This document shows, piece after piece, positions 8,901 through 16,669 of a stretch of DNA of 30,563 nucleotides. This DNA comes from JAZKJD01 sp040384585 (GTDB lineage: Bacteria; Pseudomonadota; Gammaproteobacteria; Diplorickettsiales; Diplorickettsiaceae). How positions within the stretch are numbered: the stretch's first letter is position 1; each line of letters starts with the position of its first letter. The notes under the pieces are model-generated. The model had not been told where the DNA came from and searched no databases. It saw only the letters and a list, made by a program, of their open reading frames with translations. The position numbers and the translations under genes were made by a program. Where the stretch lies: the NCBI GenBank assembly GCA_040384585.1, contig JAZKJD010000028.1, positions 1-30,563 on the forward strand. Reading direction: 5' to 3'.

Positions 8901-9438
8901 CCAAGAGGGTTTAGCATGCTGGGATAACATAAACATTGAACAAGAAGATAAGCGCTTTATCCCCCTGCTAAAACAAGCAGGGATTGTTTCAGCAGAACTT
9001 GATGATGCGGTAGACAAACTGAAAAAGGCGTTAAAAAATACCTTAAACGATACCCGAGGACGCTGGATTTTAAGCCAAGAACACCAAAGTTGCTATTCAG
9101 AATTCGCGTTAACGGTTTCACAAAACGGAAATCTACAAAACCTCATCATCGATCGTAGCTTTATTGACAGCGCAGGCACACGCTGGATTATCGATTATAA
9201 AACCACGGCTTTTCAAGCCGATGATTCCACGACTTTTTTAAACGTCGCCATGCAAGCACATAAAAAACAACTGGAAGCTTATGCCGCCGCATTCGCACGG
9301 GATCCCACCCTACAAACCAATAAACCCATGCGATTAGGTCTTTATTTCCCACTTAATACACATTGGCATGAATGGGAATATCTACTAGAAACTGAGTGTA
9401 CGGCCGACGTTGTTGCCTCTGCACAAGGTGAAAAATAA
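5986..9438 (+). CDS. AddA-like UvrD-family helicase-nuclease
   Basis: A 1150-aa superfamily 1 helicase. Walker A is APAGSGKT (27-34), followed by motif Ia TFTRKAAAEM. Walker B is LLVDEFQDT (D411, E412), motif III is VGDPMQSIYRFR, motif V is TIHKAKGLEFD and motif VI is YVASTRAK. The C-terminal 200 residues are a RecB-type nuclease: GTVIHRL, then a conserved IIDRS stretch and IIDYKT (D1070, K1072), then QLEAYA. This is the motor and second nuclease of an AddAB-type complex acting on broken DNA ends. Its ATG lies inside the end of the AddB-like gene. Length fits AddA (about 1150-1250 aa). RecBCD-type RecC or RecD features are absent. Confidence 0.92.
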   Translation: MNNSTPLADTRERQRALDPSQSFIVQAPAGSGKTELLVQRYLVLLTKVRFPEAIIAITFTRKAAAEMRMRILNALEMAAQQTSCASPKDQTRWELAKKVLAHDKAMHWHLLANPNRLRIQTIDSFCQTLTRQMPLLSALGEHATPLENPEFLYQLAAKELISSLETHSPWQKALLHVLKHLDNDFNRLEILLSELLGNREQWLDYLTGDQNNLRKYLEQSLKNINQEIIEQLNRRMPTQLLQELTELLNFSHYQREEKLIQKSGNLTFWQAASFLLLTQNNTWRKQVTKNEGFPSASDKKNKEKKTYYIAMKQSLVDLISHLKNQSGLHNALIDLKNAPPLYYTESQWATLAALFELLPVLVAHLQLIFQQHKKVDYTEILLCALAALGHAESPSDLALSLDYQIEHLLVDEFQDTSIAQLQLIEKLTAGWQIDEGRSLFLVGDPMQSIYRFRKAEVGLFLQIRQWGIGNIPLQALTLSVNFRSHPSIIDWINACFRQLLPEEENINRGAISFSPATAFNQPHTHVQGEERVNTYWFNEDHPLAEANKIVEIVQNLKQENPQASIAILVRARTHLLRLLPALQSAAIPYHAIEIESLAEKSAIRDLLTLTRALLHLGDRIAWLGLLRSPFCGFDLRDLTEITQFTDPLYPSSCIWQQLMCFDLINLRKETKQRCRRIVPILAQCLQEQARLPLTTWIKKTWMALGGPITLENPEQMMHVHAFLNHLEKKRLTEGEAWDPVTLEIELSKVVSQNNNPPAGHIEIMTIHKAKGLEFDHVILASLHRKGNNDRASLLLYQERLLAKKTKDFLLAPIKASHETEDPIYHYLSREEKQKTHYELARLLYVASTRAKKSLSLLGVLGSSKEGMKARHSNSFLHHLWSAMDPRSQEISFSLSYHENDKCLPPSSLVKRLVSNWKNPIFSIPSWRHEHVSPGVQQHQKKDEACKPFSYQWESHSAMAIGTVIHRLFYHISQEGLACWDNINIEQEDKRFIPLLKQAGIVSAELDDAVDKLKKALKNTLNDTRGRWILSQEHQSCYSEFALTVSQNGNLQNLIIDRSFIDSAGTRWIIDYKTTAFQADDSTTFLNVAMQAHKKQLEAYAAAFARDPTLQTNKPMRLGLYFPLNTHWHEWEYLLETECTADVVASAQGEK

Positions 9439-9651
9439 TGAGTGATGGCTTGAAGTTACTATCAGTATGTTTGAAGGATTGCGAGATGATTTTATGGAAA
9501 TCAAAAAAAGTATTTTATAAATTATTTAAATAGTATTTAATTTTTTAATGAGAAAAATAAATTTAAAAATTATTTACTAGGCTAATAAACAAAACGACAG
9601 ATATAATTTTGTCTGTTTTTAGATATTCCAGGATAATAATAAGGAAACACA

Positions 9652-10635
9652 ATGTCTTTAGTTGACACTGAATGTGAAATTAAAACTAAGATAAAAAGCG
9701 CAACAAGCTCACCCCACAGTGAAAGTGACGCCGCCTGGAAGAGTGTTTTGGACCCTTACTTCCAGCATGCCATGGCGTTTTTGTATCCACATTTACATGA
9801 AAAAATTGATTGGTCTTTTGGTTACCACGCCTTAGAGAATGAGTTGCAAGCAATTACCGCCAAAGCTGCCGTTGGTAAGCGACTAGTTGATAAATTAATG
9901 CAAGTCCATTCTTGTACGGGCCAAAGTTTAGTCCACCTGGAAATTCAAGGATCTCGTCAAGCCAATTTCCCTGAACGAGTCTACGACTATTACAGTCGGC
10001 TCCGTTTACATTACAAACAGCCGATTATCGTATTGGTGATTTTGACTGATGATAATTCAGAATGGAGACCAGAACACTATCGAAACACAATGTGGGATCA
10101 GCTCATCGTTGATTTTCGCTTTTACCCAGTGAAGCTGCTCGATTTTCGTAACGAAAAACAGATGTTAATGGAGAGCAAGAATCCCGTTGCCTGGATGATA
10201 TTAGTGCAATTGGCAGCAACAGAGACCCGTCAGCATCCAGATAAACGTTTCCATCAAAAATATAGGTTGATGTGTCTTCTCTATGATCGAAGTTACCCGC
10301 GCGAGGCGATCATTGAGCTGTATACTTTTAGTGATCGAATTCTTCCTTTGCCGGAAGACCTGGAAATTAGTTACAATGAACAAATCAAGCAATTTGAAGA
10401 GGAATACAATATGCGCTATGTGACTAGCATTGAACGTCAAGGCATCAAACAAGGCTTGCAGCAGGGAATGCAGCAGGGAGAGTGTGTCGTACTACAACGA
10501 CTATTGCAACGTAAATTTAGTCAGATACCCTCTCAGTATCTAGACAAGTTACGTAAAGCAGATTCTGATACTTTACTCAAATGGAGCGATGCTATTTTAG
10601 AAGCAAGAAGTGTAGAGGAGGTTTTTAAGGAGTAA
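9652..10635 (+). CDS. Rpn-like PD-(D/E)XK nuclease/putative transposase with DUF4351
   Basis: A 327-aa protein. Residues 55-150 fit the Rpn/PD-(D/E)XK transposase-like fold: D80, then LVHLEIQG with E97-x-Q99, then a conserved R-x-YDYY (109-114). The C-terminal part has a glutamine/glycine linker (QGIKQGLQQGMQQGE) and a DUF4351-type helical domain ending in VEEVF. Relatives of E. coli RpnA cut DNA and promote recombination without RecA; here that is inferred from fold only. The ribosome site AAGGA lies 7 nt before the ATG. The upstream 213 bp are very AT-rich and probably hold its promoter. Such genes are often multicopy and spread like mobile genes. It converges on the helical-repeat gene. 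Confidence 0.8.
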   Translation: MSLVDTECEIKTKIKSATSSPHSESDAAWKSVLDPYFQHAMAFLYPHLHEKIDWSFGYHALENELQAITAKAAVGKRLVDKLMQVHSCTGQSLVHLEIQGSRQANFPERVYDYYSRLRLHYKQPIIVLVILTDDNSEWRPEHYRNTMWDQLIVDFRFYPVKLLDFRNEKQMLMESKNPVAWMILVQLAATETRQHPDKRFHQKYRLMCLLYDRSYPREAIIELYTFSDRILPLPEDLEISYNEQIKQFEEEYNMRYVTSIERQGIKQGLQQGMQQGECVVLQRLLQRKFSQIPSQYLDKLRKADSDTLLKWSDAILEARSVEEVFKE

Positions 10636-10706
10636 CTTTTTTAGTGATACTTTAGATCAACTTAGTGAAAAATGCGATTTCAAATCTCCAAAAGGAAACG
10701 TCACGT

Positions 10707-12101
10707 TTATCTCGACTCATACTCGAAGGTCTTGAAGATGTCTGTGGGTGTATGCAGTTCATCATTTTCCGCTGTTTTACCCGTAAAACCATCTAGTTTA
10801 GAACGCTTAAAAAAATGAGAAGTGTCATCTGCTTTGGCAGATCGTTTATTGTTATTAAAAAGGTTACTCTCGTCGCCATAGATGCTAGTATCAAGATCGA
10901 AAACAGGAAATTCTTCTAACTCGAAGGTCTTGAAGATGTCTGTGGGTGTATGCAGTTCATCATTTTCCGCTGTTTCACCCGTAAAGCCATCTAATTTAGA
11001 GCGCTTAAAAAAATGAGAAGTGTCATGTGCTTCGGCAGATCGTTTATTGTTATTAACAAGATTACTCTCGTCACCATAGATGCTAGTATCAAGATCGAAA
11101 ACAGGAAATTCTTCTAAGTTCTTAAGAATACGACGCGCATAAGAAGAACGAGAGTTTTTTATACGAGAGATATTTTTTCCTCCTTCGCTGGCATATGCTT
11201 TCAATAAATCCTCAGGAATATATTTTATGGCATCAGCGCAATACGAATTTAGTAATTTAGAGGTATTTTCTTTTTTTGCAGCATATTTCTTCAATAAATC
11301 CTCAGGAATACAGTTGATGGCATAAGAATTATGAGAATTTACTATCCTAGTTATATTAGGCTCTCCTTCTTTAGCGTATTGCGTCAATAAATCTGTAGGA
11401 ATATATTGTATGGCATCAGCGTAATGCGAATTTAATACTCTGGAGATATTTTCTTTTTTTGCAGCATATTTCTTCAATAAATCCTCAGGAATACATTTTA
11501 TGGCATCAGCATTATGAGAATTTACTATCCTAGTTATATTAAGCTCTCCTTCTTTAGCGTATTGCGTCAAGAAATCTGTAGGAATATATTGTATGCTACC
11601 GGCGTAACGCGCATTTAATACTCTAGAGATATTTTCTTCTTTTTCAGCATATTCCTCTAATAAATCATCAGGAATATATTTCATGGCATAATTGCAATGC
11701 GTATTTAATATTTTAGAGATATTTTCTTCTTTTACGGCATATTCCTTCAATAAATCCCCAGGAATACATTTTATGGCAGTAGAGGTATAAGAGTTTATGA
11801 TCCGAGATATAAACTTATCTCCTTTTGCAGCATATTCCTTCAATAAATCCTCAGGAATACATTTTATGGCAAAAGAAGAACGAGAAAGTATTATCCTAGA
11901 TATTTTCTTATCTCCTCCTTTAGCATATTCTTTCAGTAGACGCTTGGGAATTTTCTTAATGACAGAAGAGATAGTACATTTTAATATGGCTTCCATGGCA
12001 TTTTCACCTCCTTCTTTAATAAAAGAGATAATCTCAGCCTTAGACAAGGCTAAGATCTGCGCTTTAGAAAGAGGATTTATTTTTGATATTTTTGATTCCA
12101 T
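10707..12101 (-). CDS. helical-repeat protein with tandem bipartite NLS and acidic modules (nucleomodulin candidate)
   Basis: A 464-aa protein of no family I can name with certainty. The ATG at 12101 is preceded by AGG 4 nt upstream; an ATG at 12122 in the same frame lacks a ribosome site. Residues 44-325 hold nine and a half repeats of alternating 30 and 31 aa with pattern NISR-I/V-xNSxxADAIxxIPxDLLxxYA. The loop dipeptide after NS varies: TI, RS, YT, HC, RY, HN, HY, HN, YC, RS. Units 5-6 and 7-8 form a 61-aa higher-order duplication. A segment before the array (SKAEIISFIKEGGENAMEAI) resembles TAL-effector-like repeats. The C-terminus is a 66-aa module present twice, each with EEFPVFDLD and a bipartite nuclear signal (KR, 11 residues, KRSK). 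Likely secreted and nuclear; DNA binding is a hypothesis. Confidence 0.82.
   Translation of the reverse strand: MESKISKINPLSKAQILALSKAEIISFIKEGGENAMEAILKCTISSVIKKIPKRLLKEYAKGGDKKISRIILSRSSFAIKCIPEDLLKEYAAKGDKFISRIINSYTSTAIKCIPGDLLKEYAVKEENISKILNTHCNYAMKYIPDDLLEEYAEKEENISRVLNARYAGSIQYIPTDFLTQYAKEGELNITRIVNSHNADAIKCIPEDLLKKYAAKKENISRVLNSHYADAIQYIPTDLLTQYAKEGEPNITRIVNSHNSYAINCIPEDLLKKYAAKKENTSKLLNSYCADAIKYIPEDLLKAYASEGGKNISRIKNSRSSYARRILKNLEEFPVFDLDTSIYGDESNLVNNNKRSAEAHDTSHFFKRSKLDGFTGETAENDELHTPTDIFKTFELEEFPVFDLDTSIYGDESNLFNNNKRSAKADDTSHFFKRSKLDGFTGKTAENDELHTPTDIFKTFEYESR
10722..11117 (-). repeat. 198-bp tandem duplication at the 3' end of the helical-repeat gene
   Basis: Two in-frame 66-codon copies (10920-11117 and 10722-10919) differ at only four residues (V/F, E/K, H/D, E/K). 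Each carries one acidic segment and one bipartite NLS. Divergence is low but not zero, so it is older than the 204-bp duplication at 1675. Confidence 0.9.
11127..11972 (-). repeat. array of 30/31-aa coding repeats
   Basis: Proline of the IP motif recurs at intervals of 31, 31, 30, 30, 31, 30, 31 and 30 residues. From the fifth unit on, the same residue recurs at 61 aa (183 bp) with near identity, showing growth by two-unit duplication. Confidence 0.9.
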
Positions 12102-12211
12102 ACAACCTACCCTGTCGGTCAATAAAAATCTAAGATATATAAAAATAATTAAAAAAGATAGTATTTATTTTTAACGCATCTTATTGTATGCTGAAAAAAT
12201 TTCAGAACATC

Positions 12212-12739
12212 CTAGTGCGCGCGTAGCGCACTGGCAACAGAATGCCAATGGTGATAAGAAAAATAACCTAAGGCCATGAACAAACTAGACCAGACAATTC
12301 CTCCTGAATAAGCATACAAAGCAAAATGTCGATAACAAAGCTTTAAAGCCCCGGCGACATAACCCGTTAAATGACGAACTCCCGGGATGAAGTAACCAAT
12401 AAATAATGCCCATTTCCCGATTCGTTCAAACCAATTATGTGCGATTAAAAATCGCTTTTCAGTCAAACCAATATAACGACCCCAACCACAGTTGAGATAA
12501 TGACTGGTGGCCAATCCTAATCCATAACTCCCGCTTATTCCGCAACACGTTCCCGCGTAAGCGGCAATCATTGTAGAAAAAATCGGTAACTTTTCTTTTG
12601 CCATTAAAAAACCAAGAAATAATAATAAAGATTCTTCTGGTATCGGTAAAGCGATAATACCCAATGCTAACCAGACAAAAATAACGATGCTGCCATAGTG
12701 ATTTATCCAGGGTAAAAACTGATTAAATAAGGATTGCAA
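12212..12739 (-). CDS. DedA-family inner membrane protein
   Basis: A 175-aa DedA (SNARE-associated, VTT) family protein. It shows the re-entrant motif LPIPEESLL near residue 30 and the family signature FIPGVRHLTGYVAGA near 120, with further membrane helices. Relatives flip or move lipid carriers and support envelope integrity. Start: the open frame extends to 12901, but that part overlaps the L,D-transpeptidase. A TTG at 12739 with AAGG 7 nt upstream lies 16 bp after the transpeptidase stop and gives a family-like N-terminus, so I prefer it. The two genes then form an operon. A 7-bp hairpin (AGTGCGC/GCGCACT) overlaps the stop codon. Confidence 0.85.
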   Translation of the reverse strand: MQSLFNQFLPWINHYGSIVIFVWLALGIIALPIPEESLLLFLGFLMAKEKLPIFSTMIAAYAGTCCGISGSYGLGLATSHYLNCGWGRYIGLTEKRFLIAHNWFERIGKWALFIGYFIPGVRHLTGYVAGALKLCYRHFALYAYSGGIVWSSLFMALGYFSYHHWHSVASALRAH

Positions 12740-12755
12740 TGAGACACCTTTTTTA

Positions 12756-13562
12756 CTAAAAGCTACCTGACTCTGTTTGATTGATAGCAACAATATCATC
12801 GCCATCATCATCGCTATCGTCATCCTCGTTTTCACTATCCCGTTGCGCATACCGATTAAGCGGATAAGGTAAAATAATAACCTGTGTACCGATATCGACA
12901 AAATCTCGATTCAACCATTCTGCATCTTCTACAAACATTCTAACGCAACCATGACTTGCATTATAACCGGGAACACCATGAGAACCATGCATCGCAAAAC
13001 CACCTTTGAAAAACATACAATAAGGCATGGGTGCTCCACCATCAGGTTTCGGAAATTTAGTAGAAGTACAACCGGGTCCTCGTTTATCATAGATCCTAAA
13101 GTTACCGCTTGGCGTGTGACAAGGTCGTCCTAAATCAGGACACCAATTTTGACCACTGGAAGCAGGCCCCCAACGGATAATATTACCTGCAGGTCCATAA
13201 GCTGCCCAAGCATTTAGGGCGGGTGAATAAACAACCATTTTTTTACCGGTAGGGATCCTATAAGGAGAAAATGGTGTATAATCCATGTAATTAGTGCTGT
13301 AAGGGTCTCGCGGTATGGCGATTCGCATCCCAGGCCATAGTCGGGTGTTCATACGGTTAATACGCATCACCACCTCACGCCTTCCTGGTTCAGGAAATAA
13401 GCTTTGCCATGTTTCTCCTTTACGTATGTCTATACAATAAAGACGTGGATCATCGCATAATACTTGTAGCAACCACCCCCGCGCGGCAAAGCTGTCGCCA
13501 TTGATCACTAAAAAAATAACCAGCAATGCAAATAATACTGTAAATCGAATGAGTATACGCAT
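12756..13562 (-). CDS. L,D-transpeptidase (YkuD) with acidic tail
   Basis: A 268-aa exported protein. Residues 1-27 form a signal peptide or anchor ending near SFAARG. Residues 43-85 look like a LysM-type region (KGETWQSLF...INRMNT...WPGMRIAIP). The YkuD catalytic domain ends in H192-G and SHGCVR (H204, C206, R208), so the active-site cysteine is intact. Such enzymes make 3-3 peptidoglycan cross-links or attach lipoproteins in the periplasm. Six further cysteines in the domain suggest disulfides. The tail after residue 240 is strongly acidic (SENEDDDSDDDGDD), unusual for the family. AGGAG lies 7 nt before the ATG. Followed by the DedA gene. Confidence 0.93.
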   Translation of the reverse strand: MRILIRFTVLFALLVIFLVINGDSFAARGWLLQVLCDDPRLYCIDIRKGETWQSLFPEPGRREVVMRINRMNTRLWPGMRIAIPRDPYSTNYMDYTPFSPYRIPTGKKMVVYSPALNAWAAYGPAGNIIRWGPASSGQNWCPDLGRPCHTPSGNFRIYDKRGPGCTSTKFPKPDGGAPMPYCMFFKGGFAMHGSHGVPGYNASHGCVRMFVEDAEWLNRDFVDIGTQVIILPYPLNRYAQRDSENEDDDSDDDGDDIVAINQTESGSF

Positions 13563-13621
13563 AAACTGCTCCTTCCACCTGTACAGGGGGCATTCATACC
13601 ATAAGGCGTTACTCTTAATTA

Positions 13622-13638
13622 AAATATAGTCTATATTT
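13622..13638. promoter_or_regulatory. operator-like palindrome before the MFS gene
   Basis: AAATATAG-T-CTATATTT is a perfect 8-1-8 palindrome 21 bp before the ATG at 13659, in the divergent region between the L,D-transpeptidase and the transporter. It could bind a TetR/MarR-type repressor, but no regulator gene is adjacent. Confidence 0.4.
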
Positions 13639-13658
13639 AGACCTAAAGAAGCAATACG

Positions 13659-15182
13659 ATGTTTAATTTAAGCGATAAGAACCGTAAATGGTGGACTTTG
13701 CTAGCCATGTCTAGCGCATTGGCACTTGTCTTTATTGATCAAACGGCGCTTGCCGTCGCCCTCCCTACGATACAGCGCGACCTTAACCTGAGTAATACCC
13801 TCCTGCAGTGGGTCATTAATGGCTATCTATTAGCGTTAAGCACCTTGATATTATTGGGTGGGAAAGTGGGTGATGGTCTAGGTCATAAACGGGCTTTTTT
13901 ATTTGGTGTTATCGTTTTTATTAGCGCATCGATATTATGTGCGCTTGCTCAATCGGGCACTTGGCTTGTCGTGGCACGTGTCATTCAAGGCGCTGGTGGT
14001 GCTTTTATGATGCCTTCAACCAATGCGCTAGTCATCAATGCCTTCCCTGAGAAAGAACGGGGAAAGGCGATGGGCATTTATGTTGCTTTAGCCGCGATCT
14101 TTTTAGCTTTTGGTCCTTTATTGGGCGGTGCTTTAACAGAATGGTTCAGTTGGCGCGCTGTTTTTTGGATTAACTTTCCCGTCGCTTTGTTCAGTATTAT
14201 GTTAGCAAGCTCCGCCGTTCCGAAGTGGCAACGCACAAAAAAATTCACCATGGATTATCTTGGTCTGTTACTTTCTATTGGTTTTATTAGCGGATTTGTA
14301 CTCTGCTTTATGGAAGGACCTAATTGGGGATGGACTTCCCCGGCTATCCTTATTTTATTTTTCCTGAGCATACTTGCTTTCATTGCATTTATTTTATTGG
14401 AACGCCGCATCCAAGATCCCTTAGTAGAAATGACGCTATTTAAAAATCCCATTTTTTCTATCGTGACGGCCGTGATGCTTATTATCCAAGCGGTGGGAAT
14501 CGTATTTGTATTTTGGGCTATTTTTATACAGAACGTACTACAGTACTCCCCTTTACAGGCAGGCTTACTTCTTCTACCTTCCATGTTACCTCTCATTTTT
14601 ATGGCACCCATCGGTGGATATTTACGTGATAAATATGGCCCCAGCCTACCGATGCTCACAGGGTGTTTACTGCTTATGTTAAGTCTGATTTGGATAGGTT
14701 TTTTTTGTCATTACCAACACTATTGGTGGTTATTTCCTGGACTACTCGTCTACGGGATAGGCATGCCATTAATACTCGCCGGCTCAATGACAACAGTCAT
14801 GAATACCGTCACTGCACAACAACGTGGCATTGCAGCTGCGATTCTTAACTGTGCAAGACAATTTGGTAACTCAATTGGACTCGCCGTATTCGTCGGTCTT
14901 TTGGGTAGCCTCAATAAATGGCAGCTCACCTCTTTTTTAAGCAAAGCCCAAGCGCCACTTTCCCATATCAAAGAAGGCCAAATTGATGGCTTATTAGCAA
15001 AATCTGCACTCGCGATGCGAGCTATCAATCACTTATCGGTTCAATCGGTGGCACTGCTTAAAACCGCTGCACTCAAGGCTTATACCTTTGCTTTTAGTGT
15101 TACCATGTATATGGCGGCAGTACTGGCCGTCATTTCTTTATTACTGGTACTCAAAGTTCCCAGTAAGACGAAAAGCACTTAG
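13659..15182 (+). CDS. MFS multidrug efflux transporter, DHA2 (EmrB/QacA) type
   Basis: A 507-aa protein with 14 predicted membrane helices, the DHA2 number. The first helix carries FIDQTALAVALPTIQRDL (motif D1 region), motif A is GGKVGDGLGHKR (about 67-78), and motif C-like GPLLGGALTEWFSWRAVFWINFP follows helix 5. This subfamily exports drugs or toxic compounds with protons. No EmrA-type membrane fusion partner is next to it, so it probably works alone across the inner membrane. Ribosome site AAAGAAG is weak to moderate. A palindrome just upstream suggests repression by a local regulator encoded elsewhere. Converges on cysS; no clear terminator is seen in the 92 bp between. Confidence 0.93.
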   Translation: MFNLSDKNRKWWTLLAMSSALALVFIDQTALAVALPTIQRDLNLSNTLLQWVINGYLLALSTLILLGGKVGDGLGHKRAFLFGVIVFISASILCALAQSGTWLVVARVIQGAGGAFMMPSTNALVINAFPEKERGKAMGIYVALAAIFLAFGPLLGGALTEWFSWRAVFWINFPVALFSIMLASSAVPKWQRTKKFTMDYLGLLLSIGFISGFVLCFMEGPNWGWTSPAILILFFLSILAFIAFILLERRIQDPLVEMTLFKNPIFSIVTAVMLIIQAVGIVFVFWAIFIQNVLQYSPLQAGLLLLPSMLPLIFMAPIGGYLRDKYGPSLPMLTGCLLLMLSLIWIGFFCHYQHYWWLFPGLLVYGIGMPLILAGSMTTVMNTVTAQQRGIAAAILNCARQFGNSIGLAVFVGLLGSLNKWQLTSFLSKAQAPLSHIKEGQIDGLLAKSALAMRAINHLSVQSVALLKTAALKAYTFAFSVTMYMAAVLAVISLLLVLKVPSKTKST

Positions 15183-15274
15183 AAAGTGTCTTCAAATAGA
15201 CTTCTTTCCAAACCCAGTAATTTACTTGATTTCTAGGCGAACGATTGGCGAAGACCGGAGTTTACATGAGGAAT

Positions 15275-16669
15275 CTATTCTCGATACCAATCGGTTCCTG
15301 TCGCATGATCGCTTATTGAAACACCTAAACCTGCGAGTTCTTCACGAAGTTTATCCGCTTCCGCCCAATCTTTAGCCGCACGTGCTTTATTACGGACAGC
15401 TATCAGCGCTTCTATCTTTTCGGCGTTATCGTCTTTAAGACTCGCTTTTAAAAAGTGGTCAGCGTCCTGTTGTAAAATTCCTAATACACTGGCTTGTTCT
15501 TTTAAAAACTGTGCTAATAGTAACGCTTTTTGAGAATCCGTTTCTCGAAGCCGGTTAATTTCACGCGCGATTTCAAATAATACTGCCAAGGCATCCGGTG
15601 TATTAAAGTCATCATCCATTGCGGCATGGAATTTTTTTTGATATTCGTTTACCACATTAGAATAATCACCCCGTTGCATCTTTGTACTAAATAGGCCATG
15701 CAAACTGGTATAAAGACGCTGCAATGCGCCATGTGCACTCTGTAAATTTTCCTGAGAATAATGAATAGGACTACGATAATGACTCGCTATCAGCAAATAA
15801 CGTAGCACTTCAGCAGGATATTCTGCCAAGACATCACGTAAGATAAAAAAATTCCCTAAGGATTTTGACATTTTTTGACGATCGACTTGTACAAAACCAA
15901 CATGGATCCAGGTATTGACAAATTTCCTATCCGTCGCTCCTTCGGATTGCGCAATTTCATTTTGGTGATGAGGAAAAACTAAGTCAAGTCCGCCGCCATG
16001 CATATCAAACTGTTCACCTAAAGCTGCCATGGACATGGCTGAACATTCAATATGCCAACCAGGCCGTCCTTTTCCCCAGGGTGAATCCCAGCTGGGCTCA
16101 TTCGGTTTCGCTGGTTTCCACAAAACAAAATCTAAGGGATCGCGTTTGTTCAAATCAACTGCAACTCGTGAACCACGGCGTAGTTTTGCCAGATCTTGAT
16201 GTGCTAATTCACCATAGCTTTTAAATTGATCAACGACATAACAGATCTCTCCATTCGTTGCTTTATAGGCATAGCCCTTATCGAGTAAGATCTGAATTAA
16301 CGTTATCATTTTGGGAATAGCCTCTGTTGCCTTAGGCTCATGCGTAGGCGGCAGGATAGCTAACTGTGAAAGATCCTCGTGCATGGCTGTAATCATGCGT
16401 CCCGTTAATTCGCTGACCGTTTCATTATTTTCCTTGGCACGTGTAATAATCTTATCGTCAATGTCAGTAATATTCCGAACATACGTCACGTCGTAACCTT
16501 GGCGTGTTAAATATCGGACGATAACATCAAAAGCCACCAGTACACGCGCATGACCAATATGACAATAATCATAAACCGTCATACCGCAAACATAGAGTCC
16601 AACTTTTTTATCTATCAGCGGTGTAAACGTTTCTTTTTCCTGGGTCAACGTATTATAGATTTTTAGCAT
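15275..16669 (-). CDS. cysS: cysteinyl-tRNA synthetase
   Basis: 464 aa, charging tRNA-Cys in the cytoplasm. The HIGH motif is at 37-40, KMSKS at 266-270 and the zinc ligands are C28, C209, H234 and E238, the same numbering as in E. coli. The ATG at 16669 gives the classical MLKIYNTLT start, with GAGAG upstream; an in-frame ATG at 16702 would add 11 residues with no family support. The gene overlaps the end of gltX by 17 bp, so the two synthetases are co-transcribed and probably coupled in translation. Confidence 0.97.
   Translation of the reverse strand: MLKIYNTLTQEKETFTPLIDKKVGLYVCGMTVYDYCHIGHARVLVAFDVIVRYLTRQGYDVTYVRNITDIDDKIITRAKENNETVSELTGRMITAMHEDLSQLAILPPTHEPKATEAIPKMITLIQILLDKGYAYKATNGEICYVVDQFKSYGELAHQDLAKLRRGSRVAVDLNKRDPLDFVLWKPAKPNEPSWDSPWGKGRPGWHIECSAMSMAALGEQFDMHGGGLDLVFPHHQNEIAQSEGATDRKFVNTWIHVGFVQVDRQKMSKSLGNFFILRDVLAEYPAEVLRYLLIASHYRSPIHYSQENLQSAHGALQRLYTSLHGLFSTKMQRGDYSNVVNEYQKKFHAAMDDDFNTPDALAVLFEIAREINRLRETDSQKALLLAQFLKEQASVLGILQQDADHFLKASLKDDNAEKIEALIAVRNKARAAKDWAEADKLREELAGLGVSISDHATGTDWYRE

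Noticed and set aside
5986..9438. RecB of a RecBCD complex
   Set aside because: The partner upstream has the AddB-type C-x(n)-CxxCx5C Fe-S pattern and no RecC or RecD gene is present.
9520..9560. TTTAAT repeats before the Rpn-like gene as a PmrA box
   Set aside because: The spacing between cores is about 8 bp, not 11, and the tract is simply AT-rich.
10690..10700. AAACGTCACGTTT dyad as a terminator for the helical-repeat gene
   Set aside because: The loop would be a single base and no proper T run follows, so it is unlikely to form a terminator.
11797..12174. 125-aa frame on the plus strand opposite the helical-repeat gene
   Set aside because: A mirror of the repeat array on the other strand, without a ribosome site.
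15088..15375. Small plus-strand frame across the MFS and cysS ends
   Set aside because: Overlaps two conserved genes in other frames and resembles neither a known protein nor coding composition.
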